The position numbers were made by a program, and so were the translations under genes. 44,609 nt of DNA from ARK-14 sp002899805 (GTDB lineage: Archaea; Thermoproteota; Thermoprotei_A; Sulfolobales; Fervidicoccaceae), in assembly GCA_039793985.1 (NCBI GenBank), contig JBAMMC010000020.1, forward strand, positions 1 to 44,609. The letters are read 5' to 3'. Below, one piece after another: positions 33,327 to 41,373 of the stretch (position 1 is its first letter; each line of letters starts with the position of its first letter). The notes beneath the pieces are model-generated. The model was not told the origin of the DNA, did no database searches, and saw only the letters and a list, made by a program, of their open reading frames with translations.

Positions 33327-34730
33327 ATGTCTCGAAAGGGGAAAAGGGGAATCGCAGGGATCCTCGAGTCGAGAGAAGTCGAGAGGATAAGGGGGCCTCT
33401 CCTCTTTGTCAAGATAGCCTCAGGCGTTGCATTTGACGAGCTCGTCGAAATAGAGCTCTCGAGCGGCGAGAAAAGAAGGGGCAGAGTCCTCGATATAAGC
33501 AGTGGAGTAGCAGTGGTGCAGGTCTTCGAGGGTACAACGGGGATATCAACAACCGGAACAACCGTGAGGTTCCTCGGTAAGACGCTCGAGATAGGGGTCT
33601 CCGAAGATATGCTCGGAAGGATCTTCAACGGACTAGGAGATCCAATAGATGGGGGACCATCCGTTATAGCAGAAGAGAAGAGGGATGTGAATGGAGAGCC
33701 CCTGAATCCAGCTTCGAGAGCCTATCCTAAGGACTTCATACAGACTGGAGTGAGCGCCATAGATGGAATGAACACTCTCGTGAGGGGTCAAAAGCTCCCC
33801 ATTTTCAGCGGAGGTGGACTCCCCCACAACGTACTCGCAGCCCAGATCGCTAGGCAGTCTGTTGTGAGGGGAGAGAACGAGCAGTTTGCAGTGGTCTTCG
33901 CAGCTATTGGTATAAAATACGATGACTTCCTTTTCTTCAGGAAATTCTTCGAGGAGACGGGCGCTAGGAGCAAGGTGGCGATGTTCGTAAACCTCGCCAA
34001 TGAGCCCGCCATGATAAGGCTGATGACCCCCAGGGTTGCTCTAACTCTGGCAGAATACTTAGCCTATGAGAGGGACATGCACGTGCTCGCCATAATAACC
34101 GACATGACCAACTATGCTGAGGCGCTGAGAGAGGTCAGTTCGGCGAGAGAGGAGATACCAGGGAGGCAGGGATACCCTGGATACATGTACAGCGACCTCG
34201 CCTCCATATATGAAAGGGCAGGAAGAGTAATAGGGAAGAAAGGAAGCATAACGCAGATGCCCATACTCTCAATGCCCAACGACGACATAACGCACCCAAT
34301 TCCCGACTTGACCGGCTATATAACTGAAGGTCAAATAGTCCTCGACAGGGGGCTCTACAACAGGGGGATCTACCCTCCCGTCAACGTCCTCATGAGCCTC
34401 TCCAGGCTAATGAAGGAGGGAATTGGTCCAGGGAAGACGAGGGAGGATCACAACGACGTCTACAATCAGCTCTATGCTGCTTACAGCAGGGCCCAGGAGC
34501 TCAGAAGCCTGGCAACGATCATAGGAGAAGAGAGCCTCAGCCCTACAGACAAGAAGTACCTGAGGTTCAGCGAGGCATTCGAGAGAACCTTCATAAACCA
34601 GCTTCCTACGGAGAACAGGAGCATAGAGGAGACCCTCGACATAGCCTGGAACGTCCTCTCGATACTTCCCGAGAACGAGCTCACCAATATCAGGCCGGAG
34701 CATCTGCAGAAGTACTATAAGAAAAGCTGA
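33327..34730 (+). CDS. atpB: A-type ATP synthase subunit B
   Basis: 467 aa. The non-catalytic nucleotide-binding subunit: GRIFNGLGDPIDGGP, LPIFSGGGLPHNVLAAQIARQ (the degenerate P-loop region), and TDMTNYAEALREVSSAREEIPGRQGYPGYMYSDLA. It alternates with subunit A in the A3B3 head. A GAGGTGATAG site precedes the ATG. Length and motifs are standard. Confidence 0.97.
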   Translation: MSRKGKRGIAGILESREVERIRGPLLFVKIASGVAFDELVEIELSSGEKRRGRVLDISSGVAVVQVFEGTTGISTTGTTVRFLGKTLEIGVSEDMLGRIFNGLGDPIDGGPSVIAEEKRDVNGEPLNPASRAYPKDFIQTGVSAIDGMNTLVRGQKLPIFSGGGLPHNVLAAQIARQSVVRGENEQFAVVFAAIGIKYDDFLFFRKFFEETGARSKVAMFVNLANEPAMIRLMTPRVALTLAEYLAYERDMHVLAIITDMTNYAEALREVSSAREEIPGRQGYPGYMYSDLASIYERAGRVIGKKGSITQMPILSMPNDDITHPIPDLTGYITEGQIVLDRGLYNRGIYPPVNVLMSLSRLMKEGIGPGKTREDHNDVYNQLYAAYSRAQELRSLATIIGEESLSPTDKKYLRFSEAFERTFINQLPTENRSIEETLDIAWNVLSILPENELTNIRPEHLQKYYKKS

Positions 34731-34742
34731 GGTATGTGAGGT

Positions 34743-35387
34743 TTGAGCTCTGACACCAGAAGCAGGCTTCCGACGAAGATCAACCTGATAAAACTCAAGA
34801 GAGATCTCTCCCTCATAAGGAGAATAAGGAAAGTCCTTGATGAGAAGAGGTCGGCGCTTCTACTGTATATAAGGACAATGATAGCGGAATATGAGAAGCT
34901 TTATGCCCAGACCTCCGAAGATCTGAAGAGGGCATATTCGAAATTCGAGGAAGCCCTCTTCGAGACGGGCCTCAAGAAGTCCTTGGACTTCGCATACAGC
35001 GTACCATCCACACTGAAGATCTCGACGAAGACTAAACTAGTATTTTCGGTGAAAACTCCCTATCTATCTCTCGACAAAGATTCCATACCAAAGCTGAACT
35101 ATCCAGCAGATATACCCTCAGCAATTTTCGAGGCGAGAGACGAGCTGGCAGGAGCATTTGAAAGGCTTCTCAAGCTCATAGAGCTCGAGAACTCGATATA
35201 TAGGCTGATAGCTGAACTGAAGAGCACCCAGAGGCTCATAAACTCAATCGATTATGCGATAATGCCGGACTACGAGAGAACCATAAAATACATCTCACTC
35301 GTTCTGGATGAGAGGATGAGAGAGGAATTCATGAGGCTCAAGGTGCTCAAGGAGAAGAGGGTCAAAGCCTCTTCGAAGGAGAGCTGA
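34743..35387 (+). CDS. atpD: A-type ATP synthase subunit D
   Basis: 214 aa, TTG start 12 nt after atpB, with GAGG just upstream. Family hallmarks: LPTKINLIKLKRDLSLIRRIRKVLDEKRSALLLYIR at the N-terminus (a long antiparallel coiled coil) and RLINSIDYAIMPDYERTIKYISLVLDERMREEF at the C-terminus. It forms the rotating central shaft. The next gene, atpK, lies 110 nt on with its own promoter. Confidence 0.93.
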   Translation: MSSDTRSRLPTKINLIKLKRDLSLIRRIRKVLDEKRSALLLYIRTMIAEYEKLYAQTSEDLKRAYSKFEEALFETGLKKSLDFAYSVPSTLKISTKTKLVFSVKTPYLSLDKDSIPKLNYPADIPSAIFEARDELAGAFERLLKLIELENSIYRLIAELKSTQRLINSIDYAIMPDYERTIKYISLVLDERMREEFMRLKVLKEKRVKASSKES

Positions 35388-35441
35388 ATCTTTTCAGAGA
35401 GATCCAAAATCAAATATTTTTATTTTTCCAGAACTTTAGCA

Positions 35442-35453
35442 ACATTTAAAAAT
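35442..35453 (+). promoter_or_regulatory. TATA box of atpK
   Basis: ACATTTAAAAAT about 50 nt before the atpK ATG, after a T-rich stretch at 35413-35427 that may end the upstream ATPase transcript. A separate promoter fits the high copy number of the c subunit. Confidence 0.5.
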
Positions 35454-35497
35454 GAGAACAATATCAATATCAATAGTCAACTTCGAGGGAAGAAGCA

Positions 35498-35812
35498 ATG
35501 AAGGTCTTCAAACTAATATTCTTTGGGATCGCTGCTCTACTCGCATTCATTTTTCTCGTTTCAGTCGCATCCGCTCAGACCTCGGCAGCTGATGCGAGCA
35601 TAGCGAGCTATAAAGCCTTGGCGGCAGCTCTGGCAGTTGGTCTAGCTGGAATCGGAGGAGGCTATGCTGTAGCTGTGGCGGGCTCTGCTGGGCTCAGCGC
35701 CCTCACGGAGAAATCCGAGCTTTTCAGCAACGTGCTGCTCATCGTGGCTCTGGGAGAAGGAATAGCAATTTACGGGCTGATAGTCGCCATACTGATAATA
35801 ATCATGATCTGA
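35498..35812 (+). CDS. atpK: A-type ATP synthase subunit K (proteolipid c-ring)
   Basis: 104 aa. The first 26 residues (basic start, hydrophobic core, VASAQ) look like a cleavable signal or an extra helix. Then come the two helices of one c-type hairpin: YKALAAALAVGLAGIGGGYAVAVAG (about residues 38-62) and LLIVALGEGIAIYGLIVAIL (about 80-99), with the proton-binding Glu87 in the second. A GAGGGA site lies 7 nt before the ATG. Many A-type c subunits are two-helix; N-terminal leaders like this one are known in crenarchaea and some methanogens. Confidence 0.93.
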   Translation: MKVFKLIFFGIAALLAFIFLVSVASAQTSAADASIASYKALAAALAVGLAGIGGGYAVAVAGSAGLSALTEKSELFSNVLLIVALGEGIAIYGLIVAILIIIMI

Positions 35813-35844
35813 TTCTCCTCTCTTAGCTACAACCCAACATAGAA

Positions 35845-35854
35845 GTTTTTAAAG
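35845..35854 (+). promoter_or_regulatory. TATA box of proS
   Basis: GTTTTTAAAG about 42 nt before the ATG, with GAGGTAA in the short leader. Confidence 0.5.
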
Positions 35855-35891
35855 TCTCCATCCAAAGGCTCTACTCCGAGGTAAGATAACA

Positions 35892-37325
35892 ATGCAGGAG
35901 ACTGGAGATAGATTCAGCGAATGGTTCGATAGAATCCTGAGAGAAGCTGAAATATATGATTACGGGAGGTATCCTGTCAAGGGAATGGGCGTATGGATGC
36001 CCTATGGCTTCGCTCTGCGTAAAAACATCCTGGATATTGTGAGAAAGGAGCTGGACTCGACTGGGCACGAGGAAGTCCTCTTCCCAATGCTTATACCAGA
36101 GGATCTCCTCATAAAGGAAGAGGAGCACATAAAGGGCTTCAGGGATGAGGTCTACTGGGTAACCCATGGGGGCTTAGATGAGCTCGACGTCAAGCTCGCG
36201 CTTAGGCCGACGAGCGAGACTTCCATAAGCTACATGGAGAGCTTCTGGCTCAACAGCTACAAGCAGCTCCCCAAGAAGTACTATCAGATAGTGAGCATCT
36301 TCCGCTACGAGACAAAGTCAACGAGACCCCTCCTCAGGCTAAGGGAAGTAACAACCTTCAAGGAAGCTCACACGGCCCACTCTTCGTTCGAAGATGCTGA
36401 CAGACAAGTAAAGGAAGCGATCGAGATATATTCCAGGATATTCGACCAGCTCGGCATACCTTATATAATCTCCAAAAGGCCCGATTTCGATAAGTTCGCT
36501 GGAGCTCTCTACACAGTGGCGTTCGACACGATATTTCCAGATGGAAGGGTCCTTCAGATAGGCACTGTGCACCATCTCGGGCAATCCTTCACCAAGCCAA
36601 TAGACGTCAAGATCATGCTGAGCGATGAGAGCATAGACTATGTTTGGCAGACCAGCTATGGGATCTCCGACAGAGTAGTGGCTTCTGTTATCGCTATCCA
36701 TGGAGATGAGAGGGGGGCAGTTATTCCTTTTCGCGTAGCCCCAATACAGGCAATCATCATCCCTATCTATTTCAATGAGGAGGAGAAGAAGGCTGTCATG
36801 GAGTATGCTAAAAGCATAGAGAGGCAGCTGAGAGAGTGCGGTTACAGGGTGAAGCTGGATGATAGAGAGGAAATGACTCCGGGCAAGAAGTATTATGACT
36901 GGGAGTTGAGGGGAGTTCCAGTCAGAGTTGAGGTGGGGAAGAGGGAGGTTTCCAGCGGTTCAGTAGTCCTAGCACGCAGGGACCTCTTGAAGAGGAAGTC
37001 AACCTCCTCTTCGAGCATATGTTCAGAGCTATCTCTCCTGGGAGAGGATATAGATAGAAATCTGAGCGAAAGGGCTAGGGAAAGGCTGAGCTCGAGGATA
37101 AAGAAAGCAGAGAAGCTCGAAGAAGCAAAGGCATATGAAGAGCAGAAAGGTATAATCGAAGTCCCATGGTGTGGCAGAGACGAGTGCGCTCTGAAAGCTC
37201 AAGAAATCACAGGTCTCAAAGCCCTAGGATCTCCGCTGGAACATCCTTCATGGATAAATGGAGCGAAGTGCCCAGTCTGCGGAAGGGAGGCAAAGACCTC
37301 GCTCAGATTAGCGAAGACCTACTGA
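35892..37325 (+). CDS. proS: Prolyl-tRNA synthetase, archaeal/eukaryal type
   Basis: 477 aa. A class II synthetase: GMGVWMPYGFALRKNI (motif 1 region), LRPTSETSISYMESFW and FRYETKSTRPLLRLREVTTFKEAHTAH (motif 2), and VLQIGTVHHLGQSF; anticodon domain from about residue 285 (HGDERGAVIPFRVAPIQ), and a C-terminal zinc-binding domain with CGRDECALKA and CPVCGREA. The short form without the bacterial INS domain is the archaeal one. It is monocistronic from its own promoter, followed by S26e. Confidence 0.97.
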   Translation: MQETGDRFSEWFDRILREAEIYDYGRYPVKGMGVWMPYGFALRKNILDIVRKELDSTGHEEVLFPMLIPEDLLIKEEEHIKGFRDEVYWVTHGGLDELDVKLALRPTSETSISYMESFWLNSYKQLPKKYYQIVSIFRYETKSTRPLLRLREVTTFKEAHTAHSSFEDADRQVKEAIEIYSRIFDQLGIPYIISKRPDFDKFAGALYTVAFDTIFPDGRVLQIGTVHHLGQSFTKPIDVKIMLSDESIDYVWQTSYGISDRVVASVIAIHGDERGAVIPFRVAPIQAIIIPIYFNEEEKKAVMEYAKSIERQLRECGYRVKLDDREEMTPGKKYYDWELRGVPVRVEVGKREVSSGSVVLARRDLLKRKSTSSSSICSELSLLGEDIDRNLSERARERLSSRIKKAEKLEEAKAYEEQKGIIEVPWCGRDECALKAQEITGLKALGSPLEHPSWINGAKCPVCGREAKTSLRLAKTY

Positions 37326-37357
37326 TCCTTTCTTCAGGCTCAGAACATTCACTGCAA

Positions 37358-37369
37358 AGATTTAAAATC
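37358..37369 (+). promoter_or_regulatory. TATA box of rps26e
   Basis: AGATTTAAAATC about 65 nt before the ATG of S26e; the leader carries the strong AGGAGGAGAT ribosome site at 37411-37420. Confidence 0.45.
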
Positions 37370-37427
37370 TTTCAGAACAAAGAGAGAGAAGCATGTTCAT
37401 TCATCACATCAGGAGGAGATAATCTAG

Positions 37428-37715
37428 ATGCCAAAGAAGAGAGAAAGCAGAGGAAGGCACAAGGGAGGAAAAGGATACGTAGAGAGGATCCAATGCGACA
37501 ACTGCGGGAGGCTCGTTCCGGAGGACAAGGCAATATGCATTGAGAAGATGTACTCTCCGATCGAGCCTCAGCTCGCCAGGGAGCTAGAGAAGAAGGGGGC
37601 CATAATAACGAGGTACCCGGTCAAGAAATGCTACTGTGTCTCCTGTGCGATACATCTCGGTATAGTGAAGGTCAGAGCAGAGGAAGAGAGAAAGGCGAAA
37701 CAGAACATCCTCTGA
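37428..37715 (+). CDS. rps26e: 30S ribosomal protein S26e
   Basis: 95 aa. Basic start PKKRESRGRHKGGKG, then two zinc ligands CDNCGR (about residues 24-29) and a CYCVSCAIHLGIVKVR end. S26e is found in crenarchaea and eukaryotes but not in most euryarchaea or bacteria, so it supports the taxonomic placement. It binds near the mRNA exit of the small subunit. A strong AGGAGGAGAT precedes the ATG by 7 nt. Confidence 0.97.
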   Translation: MPKKRESRGRHKGGKGYVERIQCDNCGRLVPEDKAICIEKMYSPIEPQLARELEKKGAIITRYPVKKCYCVSCAIHLGIVKVRAEEERKAKQNIL

Positions 37716-37744
37716 ATTTTTCGGCAGCGAGAAAAACGCTCTAT

Positions 37745-38593
37745 CTAGCAGATTTCTTCGCATATCTTCTTCATCTTCAAAGCATCTCTTTCGAGCACCG
37801 GACTTTCGCTTATTATCACTGCGTTTACGCCTACCTCTTTGTAAGCTTCGCAGACATCTTTGAATTCTGGGCCATAGTCCTTTTCATCGAGGGTATGGTG
37901 CTCCTTTTCTCCCCCTCTCGTGTACTCGATCTTCGAGAAATGGGTATGGAGGGGATCTATCGCTTCTTTCCCCAATTCACTTTCTAACCTCTCTACAACC
38001 TTCGCAACATCTCCAGGATCTTTCGGGAACTTGCCAAGGCTCCTCGCGTGGAGATGTGCCCAATCTACGACAGGCCTGCATCTGCTGACTTCTCTGCATA
38101 TCTCTATGACATCGTCTACTGATCCAACCTGCTTCGCCTTCCCCGTCGTCTCTGGACCGAGCCACACTCCTCCAGCCGAGAGCGCTTCAGACCTCTCTCT
38201 CACATCCTTCAGAGCCTGGATGACCCTGGACACAGCTTCTTTAACGCCCCAGTCAAGGTAATATCCCGGGTGGAATACGACAACATAGCTCCCCATCCAT
38301 GAAGAAGCTTGCAGCGCGTCGAGCAGCCTCTTAATGCTGCTTTCCACCTTCTCCCTCTCCACAGCAGAGAGATTGATGTAGTAAGGCGCATGCATGCTGA
38401 GCACAATCCCATTCTCCTTTGCCAGTGATCCGAGCTTTTCTGCCCTCTCCTTGGAAATGTTGACCCCTCTTACAGCCTCATACTCCATTGCATCCAGTCC
38501 AATGCTCTTCAAGAAGCTTGGAGCTTCAAGTAGATCCCCTGCTAGGTCTATTGGTTTTCCAGCAGGTCCGAACCTCAGATTCCCGCACTTCAA
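37745..38593 (-). CDS. nfo: Endonuclease IV-type AP endonuclease
   Basis: 282 aa, TTG start six nt after GGTGG. A TIM-barrel of the xylose-isomerase-like superfamily with three-zinc ligands: MHAPYYINL (about residues 67-75), VVVFHPGYY (about 104-112), LGPETTGK (about 144-151), VVDWAHLHARS (about 179-189) and a late HTHFSKIEY and IISESPVL. It cuts DNA 5' to abasic sites in base excision repair. It converges on rps26e across 29 nt and lies downstream of RNase Z on the same strand. Confidence 0.93.
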   Translation of the reverse strand: MKCGNLRFGPAGKPIDLAGDLLEAPSFLKSIGLDAMEYEAVRGVNISKERAEKLGSLAKENGIVLSMHAPYYINLSAVEREKVESSIKRLLDALQASSWMGSYVVVFHPGYYLDWGVKEAVSRVIQALKDVRERSEALSAGGVWLGPETTGKAKQVGSVDDVIEICREVSRCRPVVDWAHLHARSLGKFPKDPGDVAKVVERLESELGKEAIDPLHTHFSKIEYTRGGEKEHHTLDEKDYGPEFKDVCEAYKEVGVNAVIISESPVLERDALKMKKICEEIC

Positions 38594-38623
38594 AATAAAC
38601 CACCAAGTATAATTCAGTGCAGC

Positions 38624-39400
38624 TCAGAGATAAAACTTCATCCCATCAATTGCCGCGTATGCTTCTGAAAAGAACCTCCTGGCTTCACGCTCCAGAAGAG
38701 AGAGATCATCGTTGTACCTATTGCTTATGTGGAAGAGGAACAGCACCTTCGCCCCAATTTCCCTCGCTATGAGGGCTGCGTCCTTGGAGGTGGAATGTCC
38801 GAAGCTCCATGCCTCGTTCCTCAGCTCCTCGGAAAATGTAGAATCATGTATCAGAACCTCCGAGCCTTTTATCGCATCGACGTAGCTCTCACAAGGCTTC
38901 GTATCTCCAGTATATGCGAGGGAGAACCTCAAATCTCCGCTCGGCGTCTTACCCAGGACCAAGTACCCGTAAGATGGCAAGGAAGTGTGGCATGTCTTGA
39001 ATGGAACGATTTCGATGTAATCCCCGATAGCAGTTCTCTCCGGCTCCCTGATTTCTACATCGAACTGCGGGATGAAGTCTGTCGTCTTGAATGAAGCCTC
39101 GAGAAAATCTCTCAGACCATTGGGCGAGATTATGAGGAGGGGCTTCTTTCTCGAGCTCATCCCCATGCTCTGTATGAGGCCTGGAAGCCCGAAAATGTGA
39201 TCTCCGTGGAGATGGGTGATGAGGATGGCGTCTATCTTCGAGGAACCTATTCCATACCTCGACAAAGCTATCTGAGTCCCCTCTCCAGCATCCAAGAGCA
39301 AATACTTCCCCCTATATTGAAGGAGAATTGATGGGAGCCCCCGCAATTTGCTAGGGACGCCCGCTGAAGTTCCTAGGAAAACCATCCAAGAATCGCTCAT
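38624..39400 (-). CDS. rnz: Ribonuclease Z (tRNA 3' processing endonuclease)
   Basis: 258 aa from the ATG that overlaps the stop of the upstream methyltransferase (ATGA); a frame extending 19 codons further lacks family similarity. The metal motif is ITHLHGDHIFGLPG (H-x-H-x-D-H, about residues 58-71), with LGTSAGVPSKLRGLPS at the start, YTGDTKPC and HDSTFSEE later. RNase Z cuts 3' of the discriminator so that CCA can be added, needed here for the tRNA(CAT) without encoded CCA. Substrate cuts are by family. Confidence 0.94.
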   Translation of the reverse strand: MSDSWMVFLGTSAGVPSKLRGLPSILLQYRGKYLLLDAGEGTQIALSRYGIGSSKIDAILITHLHGDHIFGLPGLIQSMGMSSRKKPLLIISPNGLRDFLEASFKTTDFIPQFDVEIREPERTAIGDYIEIVPFKTCHTSLPSYGYLVLGKTPSGDLRFSLAYTGDTKPCESYVDAIKGSEVLIHDSTFSEELRNEAWSFGHSTSKDAALIAREIGAKVLFLFHISNRYNDDLSLLEREARRFFSEAYAAIDGMKFYL

Positions 39401-40398
39401 TTTCTCTCCATCACCAGAATAGCTCTTGTGAGCCTGTTGTGTACATACATGAGGCACTTGAATTTCTGCTCGAAATCTCCTGGAATCGGGATACCTCTGG
39501 CGATCTCTTCATCAACCGATATCACCAACCTTCCCCCACTTTTCATGAGCCGAGAGAGCTGCTCAATTGTCCTGTTGAGGAGATCTCGAGCTCCCGAGTA
39601 TAGAGATCTGACCGATCTATCATATGGGGGGTCGCTCACTACACTTTGAAAGAGCTTCTCTCTGAAGGGCATTTGAGATGCATCTGCCCTCACGACCTCG
39701 AAGGGCAATTTGGACAAGACCTCGAGGTTCTTTTTAGCACCCGCGCACATATCTCTCCTTATATCGCTGCAGATCATCTCCATCTCCTTCCATAACTCGG
39801 ATGCTGCGATGGGTATCGTCCCAGTTCCGCAGAAGGGATCATATATCATTCCTCCTCTTTCCGGAGAACTCAGATTCACCAGCAACCTCGCATACCACGG
39901 ATTCAGAGCACCGGGCTTATAGAAGGGCAGGCTGTGCGGGTTCCTCCCCATTATCTCCCCCTTCCCCTCTCTGGAGAGCGGAGAACCTGCTATGAGGAGT
40001 CCCTCTGAAATATAGAGCTCCATCTCAGGGGCAGCCTTCGCTCTAACAGCCCCGCACCTATCTCTGAGCTCTCTCTCAACCCTCGCCTTTGCCTCTTCTC
40101 TTCTCATCTTCCTACCCATCCCCTGTATTCTCCTGACTTCAATGGAGCCAAAGCTCTCAGGACAGGTGAAGATCTCAACGTGACCCTCGGCATCGATGAG
40201 CATATGGAGAACTCCGACGGATTTGACCGTTGAAGACTTCATTTGCATCTCCACGGCATCCTTCGCATCCTTCAGCTCAAATAGCTCTATCCCTGTCAGT
40301 GGGAGCAACTCCCTGAACCCCTCTTTTCTCTCCATGAGAGAAAGGAACTCAGCCCTGCTCAAACAGGGGAATTCCTCCGAGATGTTGGCATACATCAT
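39397..40398 (-). CDS. THUMP-type tRNA guanine-N2 methyltransferase
   Basis: About 333 aa; several starts (TTG 40407, GTG, ATG 40398, ATG 40395) are possible and I take the first ATG. The N-terminal half (to about residue 150) is a ferredoxin-like and THUMP region; MTase motif I is MIYDPFCGTGTIPIAASEL at about 188 and the catalytic motif SDPPYDRS at about 257. The DPPY form marks N2-guanine methylation; the closest known group is archaeal TrmG10 (Trm11-like), which makes m2G and m2,2G at position 10. It overlaps rnz by 4 nt, so both tRNA enzymes are coupled. Confidence 0.88.
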   Translation of the reverse strand: MMYANISEEFPCLSRAEFLSLMERKEGFRELLPLTGIELFELKDAKDAVEMQMKSSTVKSVGVLHMLIDAEGHVEIFTCPESFGSIEVRRIQGMGRKMRREEAKARVERELRDRCGAVRAKAAPEMELYISEGLLIAGSPLSREGKGEIMGRNPHSLPFYKPGALNPWYARLLVNLSSPERGGMIYDPFCGTGTIPIAASELWKEMEMICSDIRRDMCAGAKKNLEVLSKLPFEVVRADASQMPFREKLFQSVVSDPPYDRSVRSLYSGARDLLNRTIEQLSRLMKSGGRLVISVDEEIARGIPIPGDFEQKFKCLMYVHNRLTRAILVMERK

Positions 40399-40443
40399 CA
40401 CGACCAAGCTACACCATTCTCCAGCTGCAACCTAGCTTTCTGG

Positions 40444-41352
40444 TCAAGGGCTCAGCCCTAAGGCCTCCCTCAGCGCCCTCGCAGCTTCACGCGTTACATC
40501 GAAGTATTCTATGCCGGGCTTCGGGGGAAGGGTGTTCGCAGCTATAACCCCAGAGACTCCGGCACTTTTCAGCTTATCCATGGCATTTTGAGCCATGAGA
40601 GCATGTGAAACAGCCACATATACTTCCACCGCACCAGCCTCCCTCAAAATCGAGGCAGCTTTTGCCACCGTACCTCCCGTGCTTATAATATCGTCGACGA
40701 TGACCGCCCTGCGCCCTCCCACATCGATGCCCTCAGCTTGGATCTTAACTTCCCCAGTTCTGAGGTCTCTCCTTTTGCTCAGCTGCGCGAAAGGAGCACC
40801 TATCCTCTTAGCTATCGCCGAGGCCCTCTGCATAGCACCAGCATCCGGGGCAATTATCAGAGGATCCCTTACCTTCTCCAATATCTTTTCCGATAGCGAT
40901 TCTATGGGGAGAACGTTGTAGGCCTTTCCCCTGAAGAACATGAGAGAGTGCTCCTTGTGCAGGTCTATCGTTACGAGAGAGCTTCCCCCCATGAACGAGA
41001 GGATCTGCAAGAGGGCCTTTATGCTGATGGGCTCTCCTTGGAGAAAGGCCTTATCCTGTCTGCTGTATGCCATATAGGGGATGTAGAGGATGATCCTCCT
41101 CGCCCTAGCTTCGCCCAAAGCCTCCATGAGGAGTATGAGCTCCCATATCGAGTCGTTCTGAGGAGGGGAGAGAGACTGGGCGAGGATCACATCTTTTCCC
41201 CCGACATCCCCATCCAACCTCACATAGCTTTCCCCATCGGGAAACTTCCTGCTCTCCAGCTTCAATGGCTCGATCTTCAACTCCCTCGAGAGGCCTTCGC
41301 AGAACCACTGCGACATCGTTCCGCATAACAGAGCCAAATCCAACTCAATCAC
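40444..41352 (-). CDS. prs: Ribose-phosphate pyrophosphokinase (PRPP synthetase)
   Basis: 302 aa, GTG start. Shows FPDGESYVRLDGDVGGKDVILAQSL, PYMAYSRQDKAF (catalytic flap region), IAPDAGAM and the PRPP loop VIVDDIISTGGTVAKAA. It makes PRPP from ribose 5-phosphate and ATP, feeding the PRTase at 6.0-6.7 kb and beta-RFAP synthase. The length is that of class I/III archaeal enzymes. It lies 21 nt downstream of topA and 46 nt upstream of the methyltransferase, so it is probably in one minus-strand transcription unit. Confidence 0.95.
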   Translation of the reverse strand: MIELDLALLCGTMSQWFCEGLSRELKIEPLKLESRKFPDGESYVRLDGDVGGKDVILAQSLSPPQNDSIWELILLMEALGEARARRIILYIPYMAYSRQDKAFLQGEPISIKALLQILSFMGGSSLVTIDLHKEHSLMFFRGKAYNVLPIESLSEKILEKVRDPLIIAPDAGAMQRASAIAKRIGAPFAQLSKRRDLRTGEVKIQAEGIDVGGRRAVIVDDIISTGGTVAKAASILREAGAVEVYVAVSHALMAQNAMDKLKSAGVSGVIAANTLPPKPGIEYFDVTREAARALREALGLSP

Positions 41353-41373
41353 CTTAGGTATTCCTCTGGAATG

